Part shown: piece by piece, positions 9,241-22,062 of the stretch
How positions within the stretch are numbered: the first letter of the stretch is position 1
Layout of the letters: the number at the start of each line of letters is the position of its first letter
Source: Trichopria drosophilae
Lineage: Eukaryota; Arthropoda; Insecta; Hymenoptera; Diapriidae
DNA length: 64,000 bases
Assembly (NCBI GenBank): GCA_030407085.1
Contig: CM059584.1
Location: 123,542,501 to 123,606,500 of the forward strand
Direction: 5' to 3'
Translations under genes and position numbers: made by a program
Notes under the pieces: model-generated
The model's database searches: none
What the model saw: the letters and a program-made list of their open reading frames with translations, nothing else
Told to the model about the DNA's origin: nothing

Positions 9241-12200
9241 TTTGGATTTTCGGAACTTTTTCCCTGGCCAATTTATTATGTTTGTTTCCAGTTTCAATTG
9301 GGACATATATAACATTATAAAATCCCTTTACATTTTAGAATAAATTCCATAGAATTCTTCAGATTACAATGATTAATAATGGCAAAGCATTTGCCAAAGT
9401 ATTAAAAAACTGCAAGTTTTCTTAAATAAAGGCTTTAGACTTAATTTGAGTGTTAAAGTTTTAGAAATTTTTATCATGTTTATCACAAAGTATTAGAAAG
9501 AAATTTAAGTCTACATGTTTTTTACATTTCGGCCTTTACCTTTTGTAATATAAAATGGTCGCTACGGAAATATTTTAAAGGTATGCTAGGTTAGATAATG
9601 TTGATAAATTAGCGACGTTAATTAAATTAAATTACGAACCATAAGTACGTATGTTTAAGATAGTTTCTTCTTAGGAAACTAGGTGCCTATTATTATAAAC
9701 TTTATAATTGAATATTATTATTCTATTCAATTTTATTCATGTTTCAACAATATTTGCGTAAAAGTTATTATAATATACTCATCAGAAGCTCGAAGTATAA
9801 TTCCAAAGAGAAAGCTCTGGAATTCATGTAACCGTAATTGAAAGGAATATTAAAACAAATTTTCTATTTATATATTCTATGGAGAATCTAAAATAAACTA
9901 ACATGAAATTCTAAGAGCCTGCACTAGATATAATTAGTTCAACTAAAATTACACTATATAAAGGTATTAAATCTCGAATTTAGTCAAAATAATGTAAACT
10001 TTACAAAATAGAAATTTGTACTTTTATAAATAATTGTATAGTTTTGTCAATTTTGTAAAAAAAAATCCTATACTATTTCTCTGTAGATGAAGATTATTAA
10101 ATACCTGTTCCTCATTTTGTGAGGTGTCCATATCTCCTGGGTACTTAAATTTCTTTGTAAGTATTTTTCATCGCTGTATGAGGTCATAAGGAAAATTCGT
10201 GGACAAATTTCTTTTGACCTCTAATGCATTTTTGGGGAGTAATTTTATAGAATTTTTCGACAGATTTTGGATTAGAAACGCTAGGAAGCTTAAGGCTTAC
10301 AAGTGGTTTTACTCATTACGGTATATGTTGGAAAAATAGATATATTAAGAATTTTTTACAGGAATTCTAGTCTAAAGCGAACACTAAAAATTATGAATTC
10401 TCCCGATCTAATGTGACTATAGATAACAATGTCTATTTATTCAGCTTTTAATATATTTTTCATGTAACATTTTTTCACCGAACATTTGGGTATATTTTTT
10501 ATGGTTTTTTATGTCGATAATTTAGCCAGAGTTTTCACTCGAACCACACATCTGCAAACAAAATGAAAGAAAAAGCGGTAGAGTAACTATTGAAAGAGAA
10601 ACAGAAATGGGGAAAATTGAATGTTTGACGTTTGAAAATATACAATCCAAAATAAACACTGGGAATGAATATCTGTTATTCTCTAAATCATAACCTAAAT
10701 TTATTGAAAAACTGCAAAAATTGAAAAAGAACTTCTTGTTTATGTATTTGTCAACGGCGAGATAATTAATATTCATAGCATGTTTAGTCTGAATTATTTC
10801 AAACATTTGCTTTTAATTTTATTTTCATTCTTTTAGTTTTTGAATTTATTTTGTAATTTCTATTGTTGGTAAAAATCAAAGCTTACTATACACCAAAAAC
10901 GATCAAATACGTATTAAGAAAGTAGAAGTTGATTCTTACCGCTTTATTTAATTTTGTACAGTGAAATTCGTGTAATTCGAATGAATAAAGTAAATTTTAT
11001 TCATTAATTGCAGTTCAAAATAAATGGAGTTATAACAAACCATTGAATATTCCGTTACTATTTCTTCCTTTCGTATTTCATACATATAACATTTTTTGTG
11101 TATATACAGCTATCATACTAAAATAAAACAAATGCGAAAAATATTTTATGTATAAAAAATCACTATATGTAATGAAAAATGTATCCGTGTTATATTTGAA
11201 TCTTGTAGAATACGATTAAATTCCCCAGTTTATTAAAAAAAACGTCGTTAACAAATACTTTCTGATTTTATTTAAGTACCGTTTTAGTAAAATATTGCTA
11301 ATTTTGATACTAAATTTTCACTTCATGATATTCAAATGTGGATTGAAATTTTATATCATCATAAAACTATTTTGATCTGCTGGTTTCCTACCTATAATTT
11401 CCAGTATTATACCTGATAGCATATGATATTATGGCAGTACCGGACTAGTAAATTCCAGAATATCTTAGTTAAATACATAGACCTGCATTTTCTAACACAC
11501 TGAAAAGCAAAAACATATGATATGAGATTATGAAAAAATAGGGAACGGTAGGAAATGAAGAAAGCGCAATATTAAAAAGAAAGAATATTTTCAATAATTT
11601 TCTGTTAGGGTAATTAGAACTCGGGATGTAGTATGTTTTGAGAAAAATATTTTTACAGTATCCAAGAAATTGATTTTTATTATTAATTATATTCTTGACG
11701 AGAGATAGTATTAAAGTCATGGTTTTATATTAGTTATTATAGAAAAACAAAACGGTCAATGCTATTCGGGCTAATACGCATTAAGTTAATAAATATTCAA
11801 TCTAATTCTATAACAATTATTGTCTGGATCTTGCAATACAAGTGCATTAGTAAAAAACGCGTCTTTCTAAGGTTTCAAATCCTACATCACAATAAACCAC
11901 CATAGTAAAAGATTAATATAAATTTTTACATTTTCTCGCTAACTACACTGTTACTGGTTAATCACTGAAAAATTTCCAGTACAGGTTCTTTTTGTTTAAA
12001 ATATCTTTTTTACAAAATCTGTAAAAATATTGAATAAACTGGGTTTTATAAGCACAATATTAACGATTCTGCCAGCAGGATTTATTGATCACGAATAAGT
12101 TTAGAATATAAACAGGTAGTTAAACTCTCTTACTCGTTTCTTTTACTTCCGAGGTTACATTACGCATACACTACCCCAAACAAATGTTGGAAATTAGAAC

Positions 12201-12640
12201 TATTTTAAAAATAAACTCACCTAACAAAACCATGCAACGCTTGAATATTGGGAACTTGTTACATGTACATCCAGGAAGGTGATTATGTTTTAGAAAGAAT
12301 GGACTTTAGTTTACCTCAAATCGGCTTAAATTAACATTACAAAACAGAACTGGTTAGCATTAAGTTCATCTAATTATTATTTTGAACTTGCAAAGGAGAA
12401 TCTCGAAGGCAGGCGGACAATCGATTCCTCTAGATGATTGTACAGCACCTACAAAATAAACACATAAATTAAACAAATTAAGGAACTGAAGTCTCAAGTA
12501 CAATAAAAAACAATTAAAGCTACATTTCACAACATGAAATTTTTCATTAATGTAATAATTGATCCAATGGAAATCCAGTGAAGTGGGCGCCATAAGTATA
12601 TAGTCTAGTGAAAGGCTGGTAACGTTGCTAAACAACAAAA
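9240..12640. other. AT-rich intronic sequence, nothing recognised
   Basis: Frames here are short, low in complexity and rich in AT-encoded residues. I see no gene, RNA or clear element. Confidence 0.5.
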
Positions 12641-12649
12641 TCCGTTCCG

Positions 12650-12760
12650 GCATGTCCTGAAGAGCTCCCGAGGATGGCCAAATATTTGCTTTTGGTTCTC
12701 TGTAGCTTCTCAGGAGAACCTGAGGACATCCTCCTCAGCAGGGCTTGTGTTGTTTGGGTT
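12650..12760. repeat. Decayed copy of the GGACGTCCTGAGGA foldback family
   Basis: GTCCTGAAGAGCTCCCGAGG, then CCAAATATTTGCTTTT, and finally AGGGCTTGTGTTGTTTGGG follow the order of motifs in the well-preserved copy at 34113-34309. Many point changes separate the two. Confidence 0.6.
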
Positions 12761-13084
12761 TATGTCCTTGTAAGACCTTTAACTTGTATCTTGATAAAAA
12801 ATATCAGCAATACCATTATATATGGCAAAGTTAATTGCATTTTTACAAAAGAGGTGAAAGAGCACTTCAAATAAGCCGTCATAACAAAATTTACATCAAT
12901 TTATATGAATAATAATGAAAAATTAAAAAACATTAAAATCTTCCTTTATGTACTTAGTTTTCGCCCCCTTGAATGATTTTAAAGTATTTTCAAAGATTAT
13001 TATGACTTTTCTAGGAAGTATCCGATTTATCATCTATTAGTCGATATCAACGATCAGAAAAATCAGATTTTTTCCATACAAAAT

Positions 13085-13690
13085 CAACCGCGTTGTATTC
13101 TTACGAAAACACGGCTTCACAGAAATAAACGAAGGCGCGCGTGCCTTTAACCTGGAAATCCTTGTTTCAACCAGCGCTTTTTACTGTATAGCAGGGAAGA
13201 ATATGAATTCTTATTATGTGAACGAGCGCACGGCCGACAGCGAATCCGGAGCTGCATGAATTTTCCGGGCACGCAGGGCGCTCGGAAACTATTCCGAAAG
13301 TTCGAGGAAAACGAATTTACGCGCTACCACTCCGCCATTCTACTTCTCGCTTTTCATCAGCACATCGCGTAGTGCTTGATGTCCAACAAAATAACACGCT
13401 GGCGCGCTTAACGAGAAAGTTCTGCGAGAGGGGTACATCGTTATTTCACGTAGAGTAAAAAGTTTCACATTCCGCCGATTCGCCATCTCGTATTGTTCAG
13501 ACGCGTCTTCTCGTTCCTTCGCCCAGACACTCCCATATTTCTCGCTTTGTTCCCGGATTCCTATCTCTCTCAGGAACTGATGCTAATAGCGTCATCGAAA
13601 GTAACAATATTTCTCGGCCCCATTCTACCCTTCAAGATGACGTCATCAACTGTTAATGAAATTTCTGAAACGGCACCTGAATTGACATAA
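13085..13690. other. GC/CpG-rich intronic island 1
   Basis: CpG-dense sequence (for example GAGCGCACGGCCGACAGCG near 13222) stands out from AT-rich surroundings. No frame of convincing protein is present; the 65-codon frame at 13493-13690 looks accidental. It is a candidate regulatory element. Conservation is unknown. Confidence 0.4.
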
Positions 13691-14170
13691 TTAAACTTAT
13701 TTCACGTTCATGAATTTAATTTCATTTACGCAAAATCCAGTTATAAAATTGTAACGCAGTTAGCACTACCTGTGAAGATGTTGCACTGAAGCTTTGTCAA
13801 ATTCATCGTAGACAATGTATACGATCATGTTAGAGATATATTTTATTTAACTTACATCCTGTACGTCTGAATTCTTGTCCATATTGGAAAGAACTGTTAT
13901 GATAAGTACTTAATTAAAATAAGATAATTTAAATGCTGATGTAGATGAAACTCTTGTAATTAGATACAACATGCACGTATGACCGATTCCATTCAAAATC
14001 GGGGAGGGGTACTATGTTGACTTCTCAAAAATTATTTTTTATGAAATATGTTGTTCTTTAGGGCAAATAAGGTGACCCGTATTCTTTTATTTCAAAAAAC
14101 CGACAATTTAAAAAACAAACAATTTCGCGACTTTTGACGCATCGATTTTTTAGTTTTACTTTTTAGATTT
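13690..14170. other. AT-rich intronic sequence
   Basis: Nothing recognised between island 1 and the LINE relic. Confidence 0.5.
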
Positions 14171-14171
14171 C

Positions 14172-16090
14172 TTACATTACTTGACCAACATATTTCTTTG
14201 CCCCTGACAGACATTTCGGGATGGAATGTAGATCAATCTCTATAACTGCTCTGGCTGTTCCGATAATTATAGCTTTTGTTTTAGTGACATTTATTGTAAG
14301 GTGGTTTGCTAGTGTCCAATTTACAAACCGATTGACAACGCTGTTGATCATGCTACTGCCATCTTCAAGCTCATTTGGTTTACATTTCAGCATTATTTGT
14401 ATAATATCAGTAAAGATATTGTGACCCGTAGGTTTTAACACTGGTGGAAGATCATTGATGTAGATTGAGAAAAGTAAAGGGCTTAGAACAGACCCTTGCG
14501 GTACTCCGGAAGTAAGTGTGAACCACTCCGATTTTTGACCATCACGTAACAAAACACATTGCTGTCTATTAGACAAATAAAAGTCAAACCATGCAATGGC
14601 ATTATTCGAAAGGTTTGCTTCATGAAGCTTAGCCATCAAAAGAGTATAGTTAACCGTATCAAACGCTTGACTGAAGTCGAAAAGGGCTACAATACTAACC
14701 AGACCGTTATTCATAGCAAGGCGTATCTCATCCGTAACATTTAAGAGTGCTATCTGTGTAGTGTAACCTCTTTTTAAACCCGATTGATATTGATCAAACC
14801 ACTTAATTTCGTTAAGAAAAGCAGTTACTTGTTCATGTGCGATGGGCTCAAGAATTTTAGAAGATGCACAAAGGATTTATATGAGCTATATGCTATAACA
14901 TTTTTTTATTTTTTATATTCGAGAGCTTATGACGATAGTAATTATCACGAGCTGTAGTAAATACATTTTTTAGCGACAGCGAGCTTGTTTTATAGGCAGC
15001 TTGAGAGACATCACAGGTTCTGCGATAAATGTTTAGAAAACCATCACATTTCTTCTTGAATTCCCGTAATTCATTAGTGCGCCATGGAATAGGTTGGTGT
15101 TTGGGTGGAAGTTACGTAATGGAGCGTGTTTATTCAAAGTATTATTCAAGTTACGGCATGTTATACTGCTAGCCAATGATCGAGGGCAAATAGCACGATA
15201 TTCGACAGCTATCTATTCGTGACCTCCGATAAATGGTACAATGGACTGATCAGACGAAATAATATTGTGAAGTTGTGAAACCAAACAATGGTCAATCCAT
15301 GTATCAGCGCGGTAGCTATGATGAGTCGGATCATACGGAACAATCTTAATATTATTAGCTACGGCAAATTATCGTAAGTACGCAGAAGATGAACTGTTTC
15401 TATTAAGGTTACCAAAGATAATTATATCACTATAAGCCTGACCAATCAACTCCAGAGAATCTTCAAATTCCTCGAGCATAGTACACTCGGTCCGCGGTAG
15501 ATGACGGACAGGAGTAGTAGGGTAGAGTGTTGGTGTTTTAGTTCTAACGTAATGAATTAGGATTATCCGAATTACTAGTAGAACAAGCAATAACTTTACA
15601 TGTAAACGAATTATGAATATAAGCAGCAACACTTCCACCGAGCTTATCCTGTCTACCATGATGTATCAAATTATAATTGTCCATACCATGAAACTCATCA
15701 AGATGTTGAGTATTAAACCACGTTTCAGTAATTAAAATAACATGATAAACATTATGTTCGAAGCAATCTCTAAAAGAATCTATTTTATACTGTGAAACTA
15801 ACTACTGAATATTTATGTGACAAACTTTACGCGAATTTTTGTTAAATACAACTTTTTTTTAAAATGTGCGTTTCGAATTTTCGAAGTAAATAATCCATGA
15901 GTGTTTTCTATTCATAATAACCATTCAAAGTAAATTTTTAAAATTGTGCCTTTTAACCAGAAGGAATTGTAGGTCTTTAGAAATCGTTACTCTATGCGCC
16001 CCTCGTTTCGAAAACTCTTATTTTTGTCCGGCATACCATTAATACAACTTAAAAGCCCAGTAAAGGCATTGCTGTTTTTGTTTGATTGTT
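14172..16090 (-). mobile_element. Dead LINE retrotransposon (jockey/CR1-like), endonuclease plus partial reverse transcriptase
   Basis: Reading the minus strand, an apurinic-type endonuclease begins near 15835. It shows VCHINIQ, the catalytic-type ITETW (15719-15733), GGSVAAYIHNSF, DIIIFGNLN (near 15407-15433) and TWIDHCLV (near 15287). A linker and a reverse transcriptase follow, with YQSGLKRGYTTQ, ALFDFSQAFDTVNY and SGVPQGSVLSPLLFSIYIND. Known roles are target-DNA nicking and target-primed reverse transcription. This copy is inactive. There is a stop in the endonuclease start and another near 15550, frameshifts separate the segments, and the catalytic YADD box is FTDI (14403-14414). The sequence ends abruptly after KYVGQVM at 14172, so the 3' part of the reverse transcriptase and the 3' UTR are missing. 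The longest intact frame is 14172-14714. The exact clade is uncertain. Confidence 0.9.
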
Positions 16091-17480
16091 CAGTATATTT
16101 CACTTTTCTCAAGTCGCTAAAGGTCACTATCGCTAAAAAACAAATTTGACCAACAGAAGAAAAGAAGTAAAATTAATTATTTTATATTGCGTTATTCATT
16201 CTTTTAGATTGGTAGCACCCTTTAAGTTGTTTCATGGCTTAATTGTCCGCACTTAAATATTGCTATTGGCACCTCGCAAAACAACGAAAATAATTTTGCA
16301 CTTGGGGCGGCGGAGCAATAAACAACAAATTTCTTTCTTATAGATCAAATATTACAAGTATCTTATAAGACAATTAACGACGAATGTCAAGCATAAATAT
16401 TCTGAAGCAACATTGAGTTATGAATATTGCACCAAAATATGGCTTATTGCACCTGTTAATATTTTTCTTTGTGCAGTAGGCAGCATTACAAATGCTGTAG
16501 AGAAGGTGAAATATATTTTATACAACTATTCATTAAACATAGTTACTGGTATAAAATTGTCCTATCTAACTAATAAATACCTTGCTCTATTCAGCACATA
16601 TTGTATATAAAATAGTGTCAGTTTGAATTTGACATCACTGTATTTTCCAGTATTTATGACCCATTATTGATGTTTTATTTCAAAATAATTGCACGGTGTT
16701 TTAAGTAAAATTAACAAAATACTTTGTAAATTATTATATTATATTTATTACTTTGATTAGACAATCATTTAATGCCTTTAAATTTTCATAAATAAATTTT
16801 TATATCGAAAAAGTTTAATAAATATATAGTATTGAATATTAAATAATAAATACTGTGGAATATTGATTTGCTATTTTGTACTCTAATGAATTACTGAGTG
16901 TTAATACTGAAACGATTCGGAGTCATGTGTATATTAAAACTTTAAGAATCGTCCAAACATAAAAATTTATACGTCAAATTATAGTCAAGCATTCTAAAAT
17001 AATAGACAGGAATCGTTGGTGCTGAAATAAAAGTCATAATTATTTGTCATTCAATTAAAATGTATTTGATCCTTTGAATCTTATAAGATAATTGAACTCG
17101 TCATTAAAATAATACCACACACATACCAAACATCCTCGCAGTCAATGATCGCAAATATAAAAACAATAAGAGTCATAATTAAATAAAATAAAGTCACCGA
17201 GTCGTTGGTAAAGTGCGTGAGTCAATACATATAAAAACTGTCATGTCGTCAACGACGGAATAAGTTACGCGGTAAAATAAATTAGGACGCGGACACACAT
17301 TCAATGCATACACTGACACATACATGCATACATTAATGCAGTTTGGGACGTTACATAATAAATTAAACACACCCGGATAAAAGGACATTACATCATATAT
17401 TACACATACCGCATTTACGTGGAGAGAAGGAGCACAATCTTCATGGTCTCTTCGATGATGCTGCGTCCCTTATTTGAATC
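16090..17480. other. AT-rich sequence, partly possible LINE 5' region, otherwise nothing recognised
   Basis: The first 250 bases may belong to the LINE leader: on the minus strand a GC-richer stretch near 16300 precedes the element. The rest holds only accidental frames. Confidence 0.4.
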
Positions 17481-17485
17481 AGTCC

Positions 17486-18577
17486 ATGCAAAAAGGGCAC
17501 TAAGTCCATATAGATAATTGTTGGGAAAACGCAAAAAACTGATTTACTTTTCTTGCAGAATGAAAAATAAAAATATTATTTAATAGAAATGTTGCTTTTA
17601 TGCACTTACAATGGTACAAATATCGTTCTATGCTTAAAGTTAAAGAGGATTTTTAATAATTATAAAAAATATCAGTGGACTTAGGTCCCTTTTTGCATGA
17701 ATCACGAGTAAGATGAAAAAAAAGTAGTAATTTTATAACGCAGCTAACTAATTTATTTGCAAAAGTATAATACAATGTATAATTACATTTTGGGTGTATT
17801 AAGAACTAAATTCATTATCTTTTTCATCAGTAACAGTAGGCCATTATATCAGGGAATTGTAGAAACCCTAGATATAATATGAAATACGCACGAATAGTAA
17901 GAGACCAACGTTAAATTACAATAGTTCCGAAATATTATTGTTATTTGTAAATACAGTAAGTATGTGTGTAATAATCAGTAAACAAATCTCTCTTAATACG
18001 AATAAGTTTGAATTATTCATATTTAATATTTCAATACTAAACATTGTGGTAACACGATGTTCGAATATGTTAACATAACTATATTTACCAATATGGATAG
18101 TATACAAAACTGGTACTGTATTAGTTGTTCGCCAGTGTAGTTGCAGCTATTATGTAATAGTATTAGATTATATATTTATATATTTCTTATAGTATACAAC
18201 TACAACGCGTATCCTACAATATATCTTGACAATTTATAGTGGTAAAATATACGACATGTATTTATTGGCACATATTTTACCGCAATAAGTACCTAGTATT
18301 AAATACTATCTTATTTTAATAAATATTAAATATTTTTTAATAAAAATACTACATTTTTTTCTCAGTGTAAATAATACGCGATATAAAAAATTTCACTTCC
18401 AATTTATGCAAAAAGGGACCTAAGTCCTGGACTTAGGGCCCTTTTTACATAAATCGGACATCAGGAAATAAAGACTAATAATTTAAATAAGTGCCAAATG
18501 ATAGACCGGAGCCTAAAAAGTAAGAATATATCATTATCTCAATTTACCCAAAAATGGACTTAGTGCCCTTTTTGCAT
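17486..18577. mobile_element. Cluster of MITE-like termini: five copies of a 22-bp motif
   Basis: Copies of ATGCAAAAAGGGCACTAAGT plus CC lie at 17486-17507 (+), 17677-17698 (inverted), 18406-18427 (+), 18429-18450 (inverted) and 18556-18577 (inverted). The outermost pair is nearly perfect and extends a few bases further on both sides (GGTCC/AGTCC). The arrangement fits one element of about 1.1 kb, or two short elements of about 210 and 170 bp with the same terminal repeats. No coding sequence. Confidence 0.8.
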
Positions 18578-18848
18578 GGACCGATTCATTTATCCTCTTC
18601 TCCGTCGTCAGGGTTTCTCGTTCTGAGGACCGTCAAGTATCCGCCGGTCGAAGTCTATCGTAGATTTAATGGGTGAGCGCCTCCCCGGGTACCCTTTCTT
18701 TGTGATAGCCGTCACTGCTTCCAGCACTTTTTAAAGTCTCAAAAAAGGGGAAGCGGACGGCTAATTCTCTTCCTTCTTCTTATTGTTGAATATGGGGAGT
18801 GAATGCGCTCACCTTAGTTCTTCGACCTGGTTGGTCAGATTTTCCTTA

Positions 18849-18935
18849 GGACACCGCAGATTCTCTGGTGACGGGTCCGGACCCGTCCCGTCGACCTCGT
18901 GGCTCTAATGTATGCAGGTCCGGATTGCGGTGTCC
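18849..18935. repeat. Hairpin enclosing a 16-bp perfect palindrome
   Basis: GGACACCGCA (18849-18858) pairs exactly with TGCGGTGTCC (18926-18935). Inside lies ACGGGTCCGGACCCGT (18871-18886), which is its own reverse complement. On the minus strand the hairpin is about 50-140 bases downstream of the TATA box. Confidence 0.8.
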
Positions 18936-18984
18936 ACGTCCTCGTTGTCGGGAGAAGAGAGAGTGAGTCCATCCCCGGGAGTCC

Positions 18985-18992
18985 TATTTATA
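18985..18992 (-). promoter_or_regulatory. TATA box in the LTR-like block
   Basis: The minus strand reads CCTATAAATAGGACTCC, a good Pol II TATA element. Confidence 0.5.
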
Positions 18993-19387
18993 GGCTTGGA
19001 TCCTCTCCGGGGTCACCCAACTCCCTCAGTCAATACGCCTGATTGTGGACGGAACTGTCAGTTTTTTGAACGTCATTCGTCAATTTCAAACTGACATCCC
19101 GCCCGTCACATTTGAAGTCCGCGCCATTTCTCGGTATTCGCACATGCGCCCTCAATCCTGCCTGGTTCGTCCTTATCGTGAGTCCTCGGGTCTCTTCGTC
19201 TTCCCGCGTTTGATCACCAAGGCAGGTGAGGTTGGGTTCAGTTATTCGCATGTGCGAACCCGTCCACTTTTTTACCGCGCCGGTTTTCTTAATTTTTGCA
19301 GTCACTTTTCTTGATTTCTTATTTTAACTCCTTCTCTCCTTTACTCCTTCTCTCCCGCGCGCGGTCGAGTTAAACGGCTCGTTACAA

Positions 19388-19935
19388 TACCAATAATAAA
19401 TACTCATCGACTTCACGAATAAATTTCAATATATAATATAATCTCAACATCAAAGATTCATAGAAATAATAATGGCGGCTTTTTTCAATATTTTAACATT
19501 TATGTCTTCTCTCCACGTATAACATAGTGAAAATAGAAGCAAAATATTCACCTTCGTTTTTAATACCTATACGCGTAATCAGTTATGTAGCATGAGAAGA
19601 ACTGACTGGAAATATTGAAAATAGCGAAGAAAAAAAATTAAATGAAGGTTGAATTTAAAATCAGGGGTAGCGTTCTATAATTGTAATATTAGAATTAGAT
19701 ATCGACATCAAAGCATCAAACGTATATATTTTCTATAGTAAACTTTCCTAATTAACACTCTTCCAAGTTCTCATTATATTTAAAATTAGCTTTTGTCTAA
19801 ACAAAGATGCTTAGTGAAAGCTATTATATAATCAAATAAAAACGAAAAACGTACGCAATATGACAAGTTGAACAAGCAGCAAGCATCATTTCCTACACTG
19901 TATTTTGCACTCTCTTCTTACATATTCTGAACTGA
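19388..19935. other. AT-rich intronic sequence
   Basis: Nothing recognised between the LTR-like block and the large palindrome. Confidence 0.5.
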
Positions 19936-19940
19936 AAGAA

Positions 19941-21709
19941 ACTATTGAGATATATTCAAATTAAATTATTGGCCAATCCTGAGAACAATTGAGATTTATA
20001 AGTATGGAAAATGTAATCAATACTTACGTATTTCTGAAGAGTTCAAGCTGATTATTGATTTGGATATCCAAATTGTAACCGAAATTAACGAATAGTTTTT
20101 TTCCGTAATGGATCTTAATTTTTTTTTCAGATTGAAAGTTATTAAAACTACAATAAGTTGAAGTTTCATTGCAGAACAATTTATCAGAAGTAGATATTAA
20201 TTCTACGAAATGTGAACTAAAATATGAAGTACGCGTAACACGGATGATAAAGAGAGATATTAATGTAATTGGTTTTATTTTCGATCAACATATGTAATAA
20301 TCGGACGGTAGTGATTCCATCCAATAACTTCTAATTCTTACATTGAAATATTTCTTCGTTGCAGCGAATAACTGGATATTCCAGTTAAATGTTTGTCGCA
20401 ATACAAAAACACTGCATATTTATCATATTTATCGAAATGTTTGCTACCGTTATGTTTATTGATTATTACATAGCTCATATTTTATAATGCTTGGAAATCA
20501 GAGTTTCATAATATTGGCAAATTTCTTTCAGAGAATTCCATGTTATTGAATATTCAAAATCTTCTGTCTAAAATGTACCTTGTATAGACAGAAATATTTG
20601 GATTATGTCATTTGAACTATGACATAGCATGAATTACAAAAAAAAATGCAGAATTATTGATTAAAATTAAGGTTGGCGGTTAAAAGCCAACTGCATAGTA
20701 ATTTAGACAATATTTTTGTTCCATTGACTAAACCTCCATTAATATTTTTTGATTAATTAAGCAATTTAAACCTTATTTAGGTTTATTCAGCTACACATTA
20801 AAGAAGTACATTTGAGTTGACAGGTACTAAACGCGTAAGTTGCAGTTTTTTAGACATGAAAAAAGACATTGACAGACATTAATGTTTGGTTTAGCGATGA
20901 ACATATTCGCTTGGAGTGGGAGAGTGAACCCTCCATTAATATTATGATTCATTTGGAAATAAAATATTTGTTTGAAAACCAAATATTTCATCATTTTTAA
21001 AAATTACAAAAATAAATAATTCAGGGAATTCAATTTCATCGAAATTGTTTAAAGAGAAGAAGTTAATTCTAATGACTCTGTGGGAATTATAAAGTTTGTC
21101 TTCAGTTAAAATGTGAATAATGACAGATGTTATCTACAAATAATTTAATTCTTTACCTTATCCAATCTGTAGTTCTTATGTAATTCTCAAGGATTTCGAA
21201 AAATCAAGATTCAACTGGACAGTTTTACCGATAATATTTTTCTGATTTCGGGAATTGTCGTCATAAACGGTAAACATTGCAAATATTAAAAGTTATTACG
21301 TTGTAAATAATGTACAAATGAACCAGATGGAAAATCAAATTCCTTCAATGTCTGAATATATCGTCTGACTAAACGGTACGTTTCTACTCCATGAAGATGC
21401 AAAATCTATCGCGTTTTCTGCTTTTAAAGATTATGCTTCCGATATTGCAATTTAAACGTGGTTAAAATTAGTTTATTTATTGCTTCAGAGGAATACTGGT
21501 TGCCGTTAAGTGGTAAACTATCATTTAGATATCATAAGAAAAAGTTGGTTTTTATAACAAAATAATGCGACTACAGTTTCATCAGATTCAGGAGTAAATA
21601 CAATCGTCACGGTCAGACATTGTATGAGACTCAGGTATAAATCGACGATTAAAAATGAACACATTGTTTTTATAACTTACTTTATTTGTAATTAGGAGTA
21701 TATTGTCCT
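19941..21709. repeat. Left arm of the ~5 kb palindrome
   Basis: The arm runs from ACTATTGAGATATATTC (19941) to AATTAGGAGTATATTGTCCT (ending 21709). Its complement is present in order from 24940 back to 23378, with many small differences and indels. Matching anchors include CTGGATATTCCAGTTAAATG, TTTCTTTCAGAGAATTCCAT, AAGTTTGTCTTCAGTTAAAA and TTCCGATATTGCAATTTAAA. No protein-like frame is present in either arm. Confidence 0.88.
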
Positions 21710-22062
21710 GAATAAATTTAGGACAGAATTAATTAATTACAGAATAATGTCCTTAATAATTTTATAAATTTTTAACTTTATAGTTACGAATATAATTTTT
21801 TCTTTTTCCTTTTTTTTTGTTTTCTTTTTTTCGTTATTAATTTCATCACTGTTTAAGATTGTCAATGTTTCGATAAGGCCTAGCGTTTTGAGAATCCGAG
21901 CAATTACTACGCAAGCTGTTTGAAATGTTTAGAAATTTTCAAACTATAGCATTTTAACATATAATGGAATTTGTAGGTATAATGCGATAACTATTAATTT
22001 GTAAATGCATCTACGTTAAATTTATATTTATCAAGAATAAAAGAGCTATTTCTCACCGTAAT
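21709..22062. other. AT-rich spacer of the palindrome
   Basis: Simple T-rich sequence between the left arm and the piggyBac-like MITE. No gene seen. Confidence 0.5.

Larger units (their letters stand above)
18590..19388 (-). mobile_element. GC-rich LTR-like block (possible solo LTR)
   Basis: This block is sharply GC-rich. Read on the minus strand it begins TGTAACGAGCCG near 19388, carries a TATA box (TATAAATA, complement of 18985-18992), and continues with a highly structured leader. It has overlapping frames on both strands (19030-19305 minus, 19045-19314 plus) that do not resemble proteins. It shares the 14-base string TCGACCTGGTTGGT with the candidate leader at 1643-1656. The left boundary and target-site duplication were not found, so 'solo LTR' is a proposal only. 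A diverged gene 5' region is the main alternative. Confidence 0.4.
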
